From contig NZ_JAMBOH010000011.1 of NCBI RefSeq assembly GCF_023715505.1, forward strand, positions 124,001 to 188,000: a DNA stretch of 64,000 nt. Reading direction: 5' to 3'. The stretch is from Neobacillus cucumis (GTDB taxonomy: Bacteria; Bacillota; Bacilli; Bacillales_B; DSM-18226). This document shows positions 8,530 through 17,386 of the stretch, in pieces (positions within the stretch are counted from its first letter, which is position 1; each line of letters begins with the position of its first letter). A program made the translations under genes and the position numbers. The notes under the pieces are model-generated. The model did not search any database, was not told the origin of the DNA, and saw nothing but the letters and a program-made list of their open reading frames with translations.

Positions 8530-9774
8530 TTAAGCTGCTATTTTACCTTCATCTTTAAGCTTATGACCTTCCCATTTCGAGATCACAACTGCAGCTAGAG
8601 AGTTACCAACAATATTGACACAAGTACGAGCCATATCAAGAAGACGGTCAATACCGGCGATAAACGCAAGACCTTCAACCGGAATTCCCACGCTTCCTAA
8701 CGTTGCAAGTAGAACCACGAAAGATACCCCTGGAACACCGGCAATACCTTTAGATGTTACCATCAAGACAAGAACAAGCGTAATTTGGTGCGTAATACTC
8801 AAGTGAATTCCATACATTTGCGCAATGAACAATGCTGCAATCGCTTGATAAAGCGTGGATCCATCAAGGTTAAACGAATAACCGGTTGGAATAACGAAAG
8901 AAGTAATCGCCTTTGGACAGCCAATCTTCTCCATTTTCTCCATGATTCTCGGAAGAACAGCCTCCGAGCTTGCTGTAGAATAACCAAGTAATAGCTCGTC
9001 TTTTAAATAAGCTAAGAATTTAAAAATATTAACTCCTGCAATCTTCGCCGTAATACCTAGGACAACCAAAATAAAGAAGATCATAGCACCATAAACAACG
9101 AGAACTAATTTTCCTAATGGAATAAGTGATGACAAGCCGAATTTTGATACCGTCACACCAATTAGTGCAAAAACGCCAAACGGTGCAAATTTCATCACTT
9201 GGTTAGTAACCCAGAACATGGCATCGGCAGTACCTTTAAAGAAGTTGATAATCGGTGTACCTTTTTCGCCAATCGCAGCAATACCAAGTCCGAACATAAC
9301 AGAAAAGAAAATGATGGCTAGCATATCACCATTCGCTAATGACTGAATGATGTTGGTTGGGACGATATTAACAAACGTATCGGCAAAAGAATGAGATTCA
9401 GTTGTTTTCGCCGTTTCCACATACGTATTAATATCTGTTTTAGCTAGGTGTGAACGATCGACACCTGTTCCAGGATGGAAGACATTAGCAAATAGTAATC
9501 CCAACACAATCGCAATAGTAGTGATAATTTCAAAATATAGTAGGGTTTTGCCGCCAAGTTTACCAAGGGATTTCATATCGCCAGTACCAGCAACCCCAAC
9601 AATAATACTTGAGATAACAATTGGTACAACGATCATTTTAATTAAGCGGATAAAGATATTCCCAATTGGCTGCAAAAAATCTGCTACATGAGTATTTCCG
9701 TAAAATATCGCGCCTACGATAATACCTAATGTTAAACCAATGAAGATTTGCCATGCAAGACTAATTCTTTTCAT
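8530..9774 (-). CDS. gltP: Proton/glutamate-aspartate symporter (DAACS family, GltP)
   Basis: 414 residues, the usual length for GltP. The DAACS core is fully visible: the serine-rich hairpin STASSEAVLPRI (about 260-271), the substrate region SFVIPTGYSFNLDGS, and the cation-site stretch near GIDRLLDMARTCVNIVGN. Known: these transporters take up glutamate or aspartate with protons or sodium. The ATG is preceded by AAGGAGAGAGG. It appears to stand alone, with its own terminator and a 370-bp upstream gap. Assignment to GltP rather than GltT rests on the N-terminal half (HSFADTFVNIVPTNIIQSLANG). Confidence 0.93.
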   Translation of the reverse strand: MKRISLAWQIFIGLTLGIIVGAIFYGNTHVADFLQPIGNIFIRLIKMIVVPIVISSIIVGVAGTGDMKSLGKLGGKTLLYFEIITTIAIVLGLLFANVFHPGTGVDRSHLAKTDINTYVETAKTTESHSFADTFVNIVPTNIIQSLANGDMLAIIFFSVMFGLGIAAIGEKGTPIINFFKGTADAMFWVTNQVMKFAPFGVFALIGVTVSKFGLSSLIPLGKLVLVVYGAMIFFILVVLGITAKIAGVNIFKFLAYLKDELLLGYSTASSEAVLPRIMEKMEKIGCPKAITSFVIPTGYSFNLDGSTLYQAIAALFIAQMYGIHLSITHQITLVLVLMVTSKGIAGVPGVSFVVLLATLGSVGIPVEGLAFIAGIDRLLDMARTCVNIVGNSLAAVVISKWEGHKLKDEGKIAA

Positions 9775-10157
9775 AACCTCTCTCCTTTTCCTTAATAATT
9801 TATCTAAAATTTATTACTATATACATAAAAGTATAAATTAGGTTTATTCAACATCATATCATGATACTACAATATAATTCTAGACATTTTTTTCGACATG
9901 CACAACACTGAAAATAATGGCAGCATCCAATTTTAAGTGCTTTTTATTACTATCGTAATAGTATTAAATTCCTGTGAATAAGATAACAATTAGATATTTC
10001 GGAATATTCCTCGTGGATATTTATACCTATTTTAATTATATTTCCAAGTGACTAAGTCTATAAAAAAGATGGTTATATCCTTAAGACAATTGCATAAAAT
10101 AGGAAAAATCCGTCCATACTTTCAGTAGAAAAAGAAATAGTTTTGGAGGTTGCGTCA
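9775..10157. other. Intergenic region without a recognisable gene
   Basis: AT-rich sequence between the divergent gltP and a small plus-strand gene. It must hold both promoters, but I cannot place either convincingly. No long hairpin or conserved leader was seen. Confidence 0.5.
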
Positions 10158-10358
10158 ATGGGGAGAGATTTAGAGAGCATTTTTAGGGAGTTAAAACTAG
10201 TAAAAAGCAAGGAACTGGAAGAGTGTAATATGGAGCTCGACAGCCAAAATAACAACCTGGTAGTGAAAAAGGCATTATTAGTGTATAAACATGAACTTCT
10301 CGAATGTTTAGAGATGTACGACGTTTATCTAGATAAAAAAGAAACTCTTTTATTATAG
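10158..10358 (+). CDS. Small hypothetical protein
   Basis: 66 residues, charged and probably helical (RDLESIFRELKLVKSKELEE...), no membrane helix, no family I recognise. TTTTGGAGG is 9 nt before ATG 10158, which is a much better start than an upstream GTG-type start at 10143. A strong terminator follows within 3 nt, which supports a real single-gene transcript. Confidence 0.65.
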   Translation: MGRDLESIFRELKLVKSKELEECNMELDSQNNNLVVKKALLVYKHELLECLEMYDVYLDKKETLLL

Positions 10359-10360
10359 TG

Positions 10361-10388
10361 AAAGGCTCCTTTAGAAAGGGGCCTTTTT
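10361..10388 (+). terminator. Terminator after the 66-residue protein gene
   Basis: AAAGGCTCCTT and AAGGGGCCTTT pair over 11 bp (one wobble), followed by T. Confidence 0.8.
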
Positions 10389-10455
10389 CCATTCCATTTT
10401 AATAATACTTCCCCCGGCCGCTGAATAATTATAGATATGTGAAAGGGGAAATAAA

Positions 10456-10674
10456 ATGGACAATCATGGTTTCTTTCAATTTGTACTCTATAAACTCCTA
10501 TCTCTTTCAGTCCAACTGATCTTACTTTATATCCTTGTCCTATTGTGTGAATGGTTTGCCGAAAAAAAGGGCTATAACCTATTCGAACGGTCGTTTTTAG
10601 TCACGCTCGTCTCACTGCCCATATTAACATTCATAATTTGGACAATCATTATCGCTAGATTTAAATTGTTTTAG
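10456..10674 (+). CDS. Small membrane protein, function unknown
   Basis: 72 residues with two predicted membrane helices (about 13-32 and 47-68) joined by a charged loop (EWFAEKKGYN). GAAAGGGGAAATAAA precedes the ATG with good spacing. No family recognised. A 216-bp gap follows with degenerate CTCCAAAT-type repeats and no frame of note. Confidence 0.65.
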   Translation: MDNHGFFQFVLYKLLSLSVQLILLYILVLLCEWFAEKKGYNLFERSFLVTLVSLPILTFIIWTIIIARFKLF

Positions 10675-10890
10675 AAAAACAAAATGATCCTAAAATCAGC
10701 TCAAATTGCCAAAAACGGCTCCAAATTTTACTTTTGATGCCCAAAAAGGCACTTAAAGCCTCTAAAACGCCTCCAAATGCGAAAAAGTGGAATTCGATTT
10801 ACCTTGTTAAACCCGATATCGTGGAGATGCCAGATACGTCAGATTCGCTGACAAACGGCACCAATTTTAGCGATGAAAGGGTGTTAGCAA

Positions 10891-11706
10891 ATGTGCAATC
10901 TTAAGTCAGGAAATATTGAAGGATTCGAACAGTTTTCGCAATTCAGTTCACTTCAGGAATTCAATCACCATATCGAGATGTGGATGTTAGAACATAAGCA
11001 AGATTTTTCAAAAGGAGAATTAATGGGATTAAAGAGATTGGTACGTTACGCAGCGAAAGTCCCCGGCGTTTGCAATGCCAAAATCGGCACCATCTTAAAA
11101 GCCATCCACGAAGAATATAAGGACCTCGGCATCTCTCGTTCTACGTTTAAACGGATGATCCTTAAAGCCACGAAATTAGGTATTCTCACTGTCTTCGAAA
11201 CCGAAAGAAAAAATGGTTCACAATCGAGCAATCTGTACCAGTTTAGTCGTTTTCCCTCAAATGAACCACCTAAAGAGGAAATAATGACCCACCCTAAAGA
11301 AGCTAGTAATCTTTTAAAAACTGAAAAAGATCAAAAGATAAAAGAACGTATAGAAGAACCGTTAAAATTTGATCATACATACGTAAGCGACCGTGTTCCA
11401 CAGCCTTTTGTTCAACAAGTTAAATACTTCTTTAACGATGCAAAAACCATCGAAGAGTTTTGGAAAACAGCTAAAATCACGGCCTACCGCAATTCATGGG
11501 AGAAGGATTCAGAGATGATCCTTGATGTTGCCATTCAATCCTTTAAGCAGCTGATTCGAAAGCTAAAGTTTGACCGAAAGATTAAGAATCCCTTTGCCTA
11601 TTTTTACGGGATAACAGAAATCAAATTTTGCAACCTTTTCCATAAAAAGCTCCATGATGAGTTTGAGTTGAACGATCAAGAAATCGAATTTAGAATCGTT
11701 TCCTAA
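10891..11706 (+). CDS. Helix-turn-helix domain protein of a Bacillus-type family
   Basis: 271 residues. The N-terminal half (about 35-130) looks like a winged helix (KGELMGLKRLVRYAAKVPGV ... GISRSTFKRMILKATKLGIL, then a YQF wing), as in replication-initiator or phage-type DNA-binding proteins. A charged linker (about 130-160) follows, then a helical C-terminal part (about 165-271). GAAAGGGTG precedes the ATG. I recognise it as a type common in Bacillus genomes but without a known role. No plasmid or phage genes are nearby, so an origin-linked role is not supported here. Confidence 0.7.
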   Translation: MCNLKSGNIEGFEQFSQFSSLQEFNHHIEMWMLEHKQDFSKGELMGLKRLVRYAAKVPGVCNAKIGTILKAIHEEYKDLGISRSTFKRMILKATKLGILTVFETERKNGSQSSNLYQFSRFPSNEPPKEEIMTHPKEASNLLKTEKDQKIKERIEEPLKFDHTYVSDRVPQPFVQQVKYFFNDAKTIEEFWKTAKITAYRNSWEKDSEMILDVAIQSFKQLIRKLKFDRKIKNPFAYFYGITEIKFCNLFHKKLHDEFELNDQEIEFRIVS

Positions 11707-11771
11707 AACGGCTTCCTTTGAGTTCTTCATTTTACTATAATAGAAGAATGTAATGAATAGGAGTGTAGCGC

Positions 11772-12473
11772 ATGAAATCGATTTTCTTCGACCTAGATGA
11801 TACATTATATGACCAACTCCAACCCTTTCAAGAAGCGTATACTAGAGTTTTTTCAACGTTCACCGATATTTCGATTCTAGACCTCTTTAAAAAGAGCCGC
11901 GAGTATAGTGATAAAGTGTTTGCGCTGACAGAGTCTGGAGAAATGTCATTAGAAAAGATGCATCAATATCGCATGATCAATGCCTTTAAAGATTTCGGAT
12001 ATACGATTACGACTGATGAGGCGGATGCCTTTCAAAAGGAATATAAAGACCAGCAATATAAGGTCACCCTTATTCCAGAAATGAAAAATATTCTTCAATA
12101 TTTAAGCAATAAGGGCATTCCTGTATATGTGACAACAAACGGTCCTTCCACCCATCAGCGGTTGAAACTAGAATCACTAAATCTCTCACAGTGGTTACCA
12201 AAGAACCATATCTATATCTCTAGCGAAGTGGGCTATGCAAAGCCACACAAGGATTTCTTTGATTATGTTAATGAAAAAACCAATACATCGAGTTCCAATT
12301 CCTATATGATTGGGGATTCTTTTGAGAATGACATAGCAGGAGCCCATCATGCTGGTTGGGGCTCAATATGGATTAATGACAAGAACAAAGCAAGGACGAT
12401 TGAACATATTCATCCAACATATGAGACAAATTCCTATCAGCAGCTTGAAGGGCTGATAAAATTACTATTTTAG
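11772..12473 (+). CDS. HAD-superfamily hydrolase (YjjG/YsaA-like phosphatase)
   Basis: 233 residues. HAD motif I is at the N-terminus (FFDLDDTLYD; nucleophile Asp7, acid/base Asp9). Motif II is in VTTNGPS (about 120), motif III lysine in SEVGYAKPHKDFF (about 158), motif IV in MIGDSFENDIAGA (about 178). The cap is helical (C1 type). Known: such enzymes dephosphorylate small molecules, often nucleotides or sugar phosphates; the substrate cannot be told. AATAGGAGTG precedes the ATG. It is probably monocistronic with a shared terminator downstream. Confidence 0.88.
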   Translation: MKSIFFDLDDTLYDQLQPFQEAYTRVFSTFTDISILDLFKKSREYSDKVFALTESGEMSLEKMHQYRMINAFKDFGYTITTDEADAFQKEYKDQQYKVTLIPEMKNILQYLSNKGIPVYVTTNGPSTHQRLKLESLNLSQWLPKNHIYISSEVGYAKPHKDFFDYVNEKTNTSSSNSYMIGDSFENDIAGAHHAGWGSIWINDKNKARTIEHIHPTYETNSYQQLEGLIKLLF

Positions 12474-12530
12474 GCTTCTATTTTTATAAAGTTTAAATTA
12501 ATATATGGTCCTTACACTTTACAATTAGAA

Positions 12531-12557
12531 AAAGCTGCACCAGATGTGCAGCTTTTT
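12531..12557. terminator. Bidirectional terminator between convergent genes
   Basis: GCTGCAC and GTGCAGC form a perfect 7-bp stem around CAGAT, with six T on the plus side and an A run on the other. It serves the HAD gene (plus) and the end of the sugar operon (minus). Confidence 0.85.
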
Positions 12558-12560
12558 TAG

Positions 12561-13130
12561 TTATGTTAAGAATAACTTATGGCAGATAGTATATGACACA
12601 TAGACAGAAACGCTTCCAACGATAAAAATGAGTACCGGAACTAAATAGATAAGATACATTGAAATCAGTAGAATCCCAATTAACAAGAGTGTTGATATAG
12701 GAAAGGAAATGGCCATAGTAAGCGAATTTCGAATTATATGCTTCCACTTGGTCTCAAGATGAGCCATAACCGGAAATAAATAAACTGTTACAGATAAAAA
12801 TAATAGAGTCAGCACCCCAAGAATACCCGTGATTAACAAGTTCGAATGCACCAGTTGATAATTGAAGAAAATCAAATAGGCTAAAACAAACCATAAGAAT
12901 GAGATTCCCATGCTTTGAAAAAAGCATTCCCGGAACAACAAGAAGAAGCTTCGAAAAACTCCGTCTGTTTCTTTGCCCATTACCCATTTACGAGTCACGC
13001 CATACATCGCGGTCGTTGCCGGAAAAATCGTAACCACAGGCAGGCAAAGGAGAAGCCAGATCAAGTCCAATAAAAAAAGGTCTACAATTCGCTCAATGCT
13101 CCTTAGCATTCGACTATTCAGGATATTCAT
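12561..13130 (-). CDS. DUF624 (YesL-like) membrane protein of the sugar operon
   Basis: 189 residues with about five membrane helices. The N-terminus MNILNSRMLRSIERIVDLFL and the PVVTIFPATTAMYGVTRKWV stretch are typical of DUF624/YesL proteins. Known: this family is found mostly beside carbohydrate ABC transporters of the LplABC type, with no proven role. It is the last gene of the operon, 16 nt after the GH32 gene, with AAGGGG before the ATG. Inferred: an accessory to sugar import or its regulation. Confidence 0.85.
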   Translation of the reverse strand: MNILNSRMLRSIERIVDLFLLDLIWLLLCLPVVTIFPATTAMYGVTRKWVMGKETDGVFRSFFLLFRECFFQSMGISFLWFVLAYLIFFNYQLVHSNLLITGILGVLTLLFLSVTVYLFPVMAHLETKWKHIIRNSLTMAISFPISTLLLIGILLISMYLIYLVPVLIFIVGSVSVYVSYTICHKLFLT

Positions 13131-13146
13131 GGATGACTTCCCCTTT

Positions 13147-14625
13147 TTATTTCCAGATTGAGTTTAAATGATAGACTTCTAATGAGACTAGCTTAACATC
13201 CCCGCCAACGGCAAACAATGCTAATCCCTCGCTTTCACTGCTCGGAAAAATCAAGTCCGTCATGGTGGTTTTACCGCTGTTTGCAAACACTTCAACCGAA
13301 GACCAATCCAGGAATAAATGAAGCTTCACTCGATTTCCTTCTGGTTCAACTCTAGCAGTATGTCGACAAGCGAACAACGGATGGAAGGATGAATCACCAG
13401 ATCGTTGGCGATCGATGAAAAGTTCTTGTTCCGTAACATCATAACCAATAATCGTTTTTTCTTCACTTGACGTTCTTACTTCAAAACCGAACTCAGTTGC
13501 AGAATTTAGTTCAAATTCAGCTAAAATTTCGATTTCTTTGCCTTTGCAATCAGCAAGTAGATTCTTGGAATTTGGGTCAATGAATAAATTTTTCCATTTG
13601 CTTTTTTCTGTCCGGATACTCTCTATTTCCTTTACAGGAGTTTGGGTTAATCGGATACCATCCGATGTGCTACTGAGCGATAACTCCCTCGGCAAAGTCA
13701 TGGCACTTCGCCATTCTTTCGTCGGCGTGATATTGGCATATTTCCAATTACTCATCCAGCCAATAAATACCCGTCTTTCCCCCAATGTATCTGACCAAGT
13801 TACTCCTGCATAATTATCGCGTCCATAGTCTACCCATAGAATGGTATCATTTGGGTTATCATTGACAAAGGTTTTTCCGTCGAATTCTCCAATAAAATAC
13901 TGTGTTCGTGAACCTTCTGGGTGAGCGTCGTCGTTGCCGATGCTGACAATCATGATCCATTTCTTTTTGTCCGTCTCACCAATTGGCAATTCAAACAGAT
14001 CCGGACACTCCCATACACCCTCATGAGAGCCTGCTTCTCGTCCAAATTCACTTGCAAAGTCCCAAGTTTTAAGGTCATCTGAAAGGTAGATTCTTACATG
14101 GTCCCCAACAGCCAAAACCATGATCCACTTATTCGATTTTTGATGCCAAAACACTTTTGGGTCGCGGAAATCTAGACAATTTTCATCCATTAAAACCGGG
14201 TTTCCCTCATATATATTCCAAGTTCTCCCTTTGTCCGTACTATAAGCAATGCTTTGCGTTTGCTTTGGTCCATCGGCTGAAGTGAAAATGGCAACAAGGC
14301 CTGTTCCTCCGTTAAAAAATCCACTCGAATCCTTCCAATCCACTACCGCGCTTCCAGAGAAAATCGCTCCATTTGCATCAGGGTATAAAGCAATCGGCAG
14401 ATGCTCCCAATGAATTAGATCCTTGCTTACCGCGTGTCCCCAATGCATTGGGCCCCAAACCGTGCTATAGGGATGATATTGATAAAACAGATGATATTCG
14501 CCTTCATAATACACCATCCCATTAGGGTCATTCATCCAATTCGATTCCGGTGTAAAATGAAACTGAGGCCGGTAGTTTTCTATGTATTTCTCTGAACTTA
14601 GCAAATTTGATTGATCCAATACCAT
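13147..14625 (-). CDS. Glycoside hydrolase family 32 beta-fructosidase (intracellular)
   Basis: 492 residues with the full GH32 set: nucleophile Asp33 in WMNDPNG, transition-state Asp155 in FRDPKVFW, acid/base Glu206 in WECPDLF. The N-terminal beta-propeller is followed by a C-terminal beta-sandwich (from about 350, ending SSVEVFANSGKTTMTDLIFP). There is no signal peptide, so it acts in the cytoplasm. Known: GH32 releases fructose from sucrose, levan or inulin-type oligomers. Because import is by an ABC transporter and a fructokinase is adjacent, unphosphorylated sucrose or fructo-oligosaccharides are the likely substrates rather than sucrose-6-phosphate. AAAGGAG lies inside the end of the kinase gene; the two genes are 2 nt apart, suggesting translational coupling. 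Confidence 0.92.
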   Translation of the reverse strand: MVLDQSNLLSSEKYIENYRPQFHFTPESNWMNDPNGMVYYEGEYHLFYQYHPYSTVWGPMHWGHAVSKDLIHWEHLPIALYPDANGAIFSGSAVVDWKDSSGFFNGGTGLVAIFTSADGPKQTQSIAYSTDKGRTWNIYEGNPVLMDENCLDFRDPKVFWHQKSNKWIMVLAVGDHVRIYLSDDLKTWDFASEFGREAGSHEGVWECPDLFELPIGETDKKKWIMIVSIGNDDAHPEGSRTQYFIGEFDGKTFVNDNPNDTILWVDYGRDNYAGVTWSDTLGERRVFIGWMSNWKYANITPTKEWRSAMTLPRELSLSSTSDGIRLTQTPVKEIESIRTEKSKWKNLFIDPNSKNLLADCKGKEIEILAEFELNSATEFGFEVRTSSEEKTIIGYDVTEQELFIDRQRSGDSSFHPLFACRHTARVEPEGNRVKLHLFLDWSSVEVFANSGKTTMTDLIFPSSESEGLALFAVGGDVKLVSLEVYHLNSIWK

Positions 14626-14627
14626 AG

Positions 14628-15608
14628 TTACACGTTCTCCTTTGTCGTCGCTTTTGAAGTAATGAGTGTAAGAGTCTCATTGAGAGTAGGCATACTTAAA
14701 ATCGCACCTCTTTTGGTTGTAGCTAATGCACCTACCGCGTTTGCGAAAGAGGCTATTTCCGTTAATTCTTCCTTCGACAAGTTATCAATCTTGCCATTTT
14801 TCTCAAGAACTTTGTAAAGAACTCCTCCAAGGAATCCGTCTCCTGCTCCGGTAGTATCTTGGACATTCACAGTATATCCCGGTACAATGCCTGTATTTTC
14901 TCCATGCCTAAAAAAGCAGCCATTTCCACCTAAAGTGATAAACAGTAATGGAACCTGATAATGATCACAGATGATTTTCGAGCCTTTTTCTAAATCGCTA
15001 ACCCCAGTAAGAAACACTAATTCTTCCTCGGAAATTTTTACGACATCGGACAATTGAAGTCCTTTGAACATCATCTCTTTGGCATAATCTAGATTTCCCC
15101 ATAACGACTCCCGTAGATTAGGATCAAAGGATATAAGTACCCCATTTTCCTTAGCAAAAGAAGCGGCTGCCAGTGTGGTCTCAGCAGAAGGGTTATGCGT
15201 CAATGAGAGAGATCCAAAGTGGAAAATTCTCGAATTCTTAATAGTATCAAAGTTTACCTCATCTATTTCTAATGTTGTATCCGCCCCAGGGTCCCGATAA
15301 AAGCTAAATGTTCGGTCTCCCGTATGATCTAAGTGAACAAAAGCTAAAGTTGTATTTGTATGTTCCGAGATAACTACCCCTGCAGTATCCACATGTATTT
15401 GTTCCAATGTATTTCTTAGAAAAATACCAAACCGATCGTTTCCAACTTTCCCTATAAATCTAGTTCTTTTTTGAAACTTAGATAATACGGCTAAAACATT
15501 TGCAGGAGCACCGCCTGGATTCTGTTCAAACAATGTCCCTCCATTTTCGGAAAATCCGGAAGGTGTAAAATCAATTAGTACCTCCCCAAGTGCTGTAATG
15601 TCGTACAT
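14628..15608 (-). CDS. Fructokinase (PfkB-family carbohydrate kinase)
   Basis: 326 residues. PfkB signatures are present: an N-terminal GEVLIDF / NPGGAPANVLAVLSK region (residues about 7-44) and the C-terminal anion-hole motif DTTGAGDGFLGGVLY (about 255-270) with the catalytic Asp. Role: phosphorylates fructose freed by the adjacent GH32 enzyme to fructose-6-phosphate. AAGGAG lies about 12 nt upstream of the ATG. A 9-bp hairpin separates it from the binding-protein gene, a position that often sets different expression levels for binding protein and enzymes. Confidence 0.88.
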   Translation of the reverse strand: MYDITALGEVLIDFTPSGFSENGGTLFEQNPGGAPANVLAVLSKFQKRTRFIGKVGNDRFGIFLRNTLEQIHVDTAGVVISEHTNTTLAFVHLDHTGDRTFSFYRDPGADTTLEIDEVNFDTIKNSRIFHFGSLSLTHNPSAETTLAAASFAKENGVLISFDPNLRESLWGNLDYAKEMMFKGLQLSDVVKISEEELVFLTGVSDLEKGSKIICDHYQVPLLFITLGGNGCFFRHGENTGIVPGYTVNVQDTTGAGDGFLGGVLYKVLEKNGKIDNLSKEELTEIASFANAVGALATTKRGAILSMPTLNETLTLITSKATTKENV

Positions 15609-15656
15609 GTATGTTCACCTGTCTCCTTATTTTTCAGTGGACCTTAGTAAAGATAA

Positions 15657-15690
15657 GGCAGAACAAAGGAAGCACCCTTTATGTTCTGCC
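15657..15690 (-). terminator. Hairpin between the binding-protein and fructokinase genes
   Basis: GGCAGAACA and TGTTCTGCC form a perfect 9-bp stem (16-nt loop). No T tract follows on the minus strand, so it is more likely a partial terminator or mRNA-stabilising element that keeps binding-protein transcript high. Confidence 0.55.
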
Positions 15691-15708
15691 CTCTAATGAA
15701 TCCATGAA

Positions 15709-17316
15709 TTATTTATTGTTCTTATTAAATTTATCAAGACCTTTTTGGTATAGTTTCATTAGTTCCGGAAGTCCCATTTGGTCTAACTGTTTTACATAGC
15801 TATCCCATTCCTTCTCAATTCCACCATCTTGCAGCCAGTGAGCTTGCTTTTGATTCACAAACTGAGTAATATCGGTTTGCAGCTGATTGACTCGTTTGGT
15901 ATCTTCTTCATTAAAGAAAACCTGTGGATAGTTTTCTTTTTCTACATATGGACGATAATACTTGTCTAATATCGCTAAACGATCTTTTGCACGCGGCTCC
16001 ATATCAACCACTTTTCCAAAGTCTTCTTTCAATACCACGAATGGTCCTCCAGGAGCTACTTTTTGACGGAATTCACCCATTGCAACTCCAGCCGGAAGTT
16101 CTCTATTTACAAGCATTCCATTTGCATCTTCATCATAAATTTCACCCAGTGGACCCCAGTCAACCTGAGCAGATTCTTTTGGTGCATATAACTGGTCTAC
16201 CCATCTTGCCGTAATTTCTGGATATTTATTGGCCTTTGTGATCACAAATGCATCGCGGCTGTATTCAGAGTAATTAGAACGACCAACAATTGGAGTTCCG
16301 TCAGTTCCTTTAAGAGGCGGCAGAACCTCATAATCATCTTGACGGTCTGTTCCGACTAATTCAGTGTCTTCCCACCAGATAAAGGAACCAAGTGTCTCGT
16401 CTTTTGTTTTACCTTTTGAAAATAACTTCGCTTGGTCTTGAGTCGTTGCTTCAGGATCAATGATTCCTTCTTTCACCCACTTATGGTAATAAGCGATAGC
16501 CTTTTTATATTCCGGTTGAACCGCACTGAAAATCACTTTCCCATCACGTACGATACGGTGGTCATTATTGTCAGGAACACCAAAGGCAGCAATCATATCA
16601 CCAAAGTTTCCACACCAGCCATTAAATAAGTACGTTAATCCGATCTCATCCTTTTTACCGTTACCGTTTGCGTCTTTATCTTGGAAGGCCTTTAGGACAT
16701 CGTGGTATTCTTCAAGGGTAGTCGGCATTTTTAATCCTAATTTATCCAGCCACGTTTTGTTTATGTACATGGTGTTTGGAAGTCCAACAAGGTCCATTTC
16801 CTCTGCTCTTGGAAGTGAATAAATGTGCCCATCAGGAGAAGTGATAACACTCCTTAGAGCAGGTCTTTCTTCCAATCTCTTCTTTAAATTAGGCATATAC
16901 TTATCTATTAACTCATCGAGAGAAATGAGCGTACCATCTTTTGCATATTTCACGATATCTAAATCTGTAAATCCGGAATTATAAAACGCATCTGGTAAAT
17001 CCCCGCTTGAAAGCAACAGGTTTTTCTTCTCTTGATATCCCTCACTTGGGATATTATTCCACTTCACTTGAACATTCGTCTGTTTCTGCAACTCTTTAAA
17101 CAGAGTCATATCTTTAAAATTTGGAGCTAAAGAAGATTTCGGTGATACAAAATTTAACGTAATGGATTTATCCACAATCGGTAAACCCGTTTCATTCATC
17201 TTAACATTGACTTTCTTTTCACTTGCACTGCTGCTTGAACTATTAGAACAACCAGCGAGAATAGTAGATAAACCAATAGATAAAACCAGTGAATTCCTAA
17301 CCCATGACTTTTTCAT
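15709..17316 (-). CDS. Sugar ABC transporter substrate-binding lipoprotein (family 1, LplA/YtcQ-like)
   Basis: 535 residues. Signal peptide with lipobox ILAGC (lipidated Cys23), a Ser/Asn-rich tether, then a large family-1 binding fold (for example GLPNTMYINKTWLDKLGL, WWEDTELVG). Length fits the LplA/YtcQ subgroup, longer than MalE-type proteins. It sits in the membrane outer leaflet and delivers sugar to the two permeases encoded upstream. AAGGGAG precedes the ATG. Given the downstream fructosidase and fructokinase, a fructose-containing oligosaccharide is the inferred ligand. Confidence 0.92.
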   Translation of the reverse strand: MKKSWVRNSLVLSIGLSTILAGCSNSSSSSASEKKVNVKMNETGLPIVDKSITLNFVSPKSSLAPNFKDMTLFKELQKQTNVQVKWNNIPSEGYQEKKNLLLSSGDLPDAFYNSGFTDLDIVKYAKDGTLISLDELIDKYMPNLKKRLEERPALRSVITSPDGHIYSLPRAEEMDLVGLPNTMYINKTWLDKLGLKMPTTLEEYHDVLKAFQDKDANGNGKKDEIGLTYLFNGWCGNFGDMIAAFGVPDNNDHRIVRDGKVIFSAVQPEYKKAIAYYHKWVKEGIIDPEATTQDQAKLFSKGKTKDETLGSFIWWEDTELVGTDRQDDYEVLPPLKGTDGTPIVGRSNYSEYSRDAFVITKANKYPEITARWVDQLYAPKESAQVDWGPLGEIYDEDANGMLVNRELPAGVAMGEFRQKVAPGGPFVVLKEDFGKVVDMEPRAKDRLAILDKYYRPYVEKENYPQVFFNEEDTKRVNQLQTDITQFVNQKQAHWLQDGGIEKEWDSYVKQLDQMGLPELMKLYQKGLDKFNKNNK

Positions 17317-17386
17317 GTCGTGTTCTCCCTTTATGATATTTTTTTATTCTTATATAATGGCGAAATTGTTTTAGGTATCTAAAAGA

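Noticed and set aside
10675..10890. Possible origin or plasmid iterons next to the winged-helix gene
   Set aside because: CTCCAAAT-like repeats are few and irregular, and no partition or plasmid genes are present.
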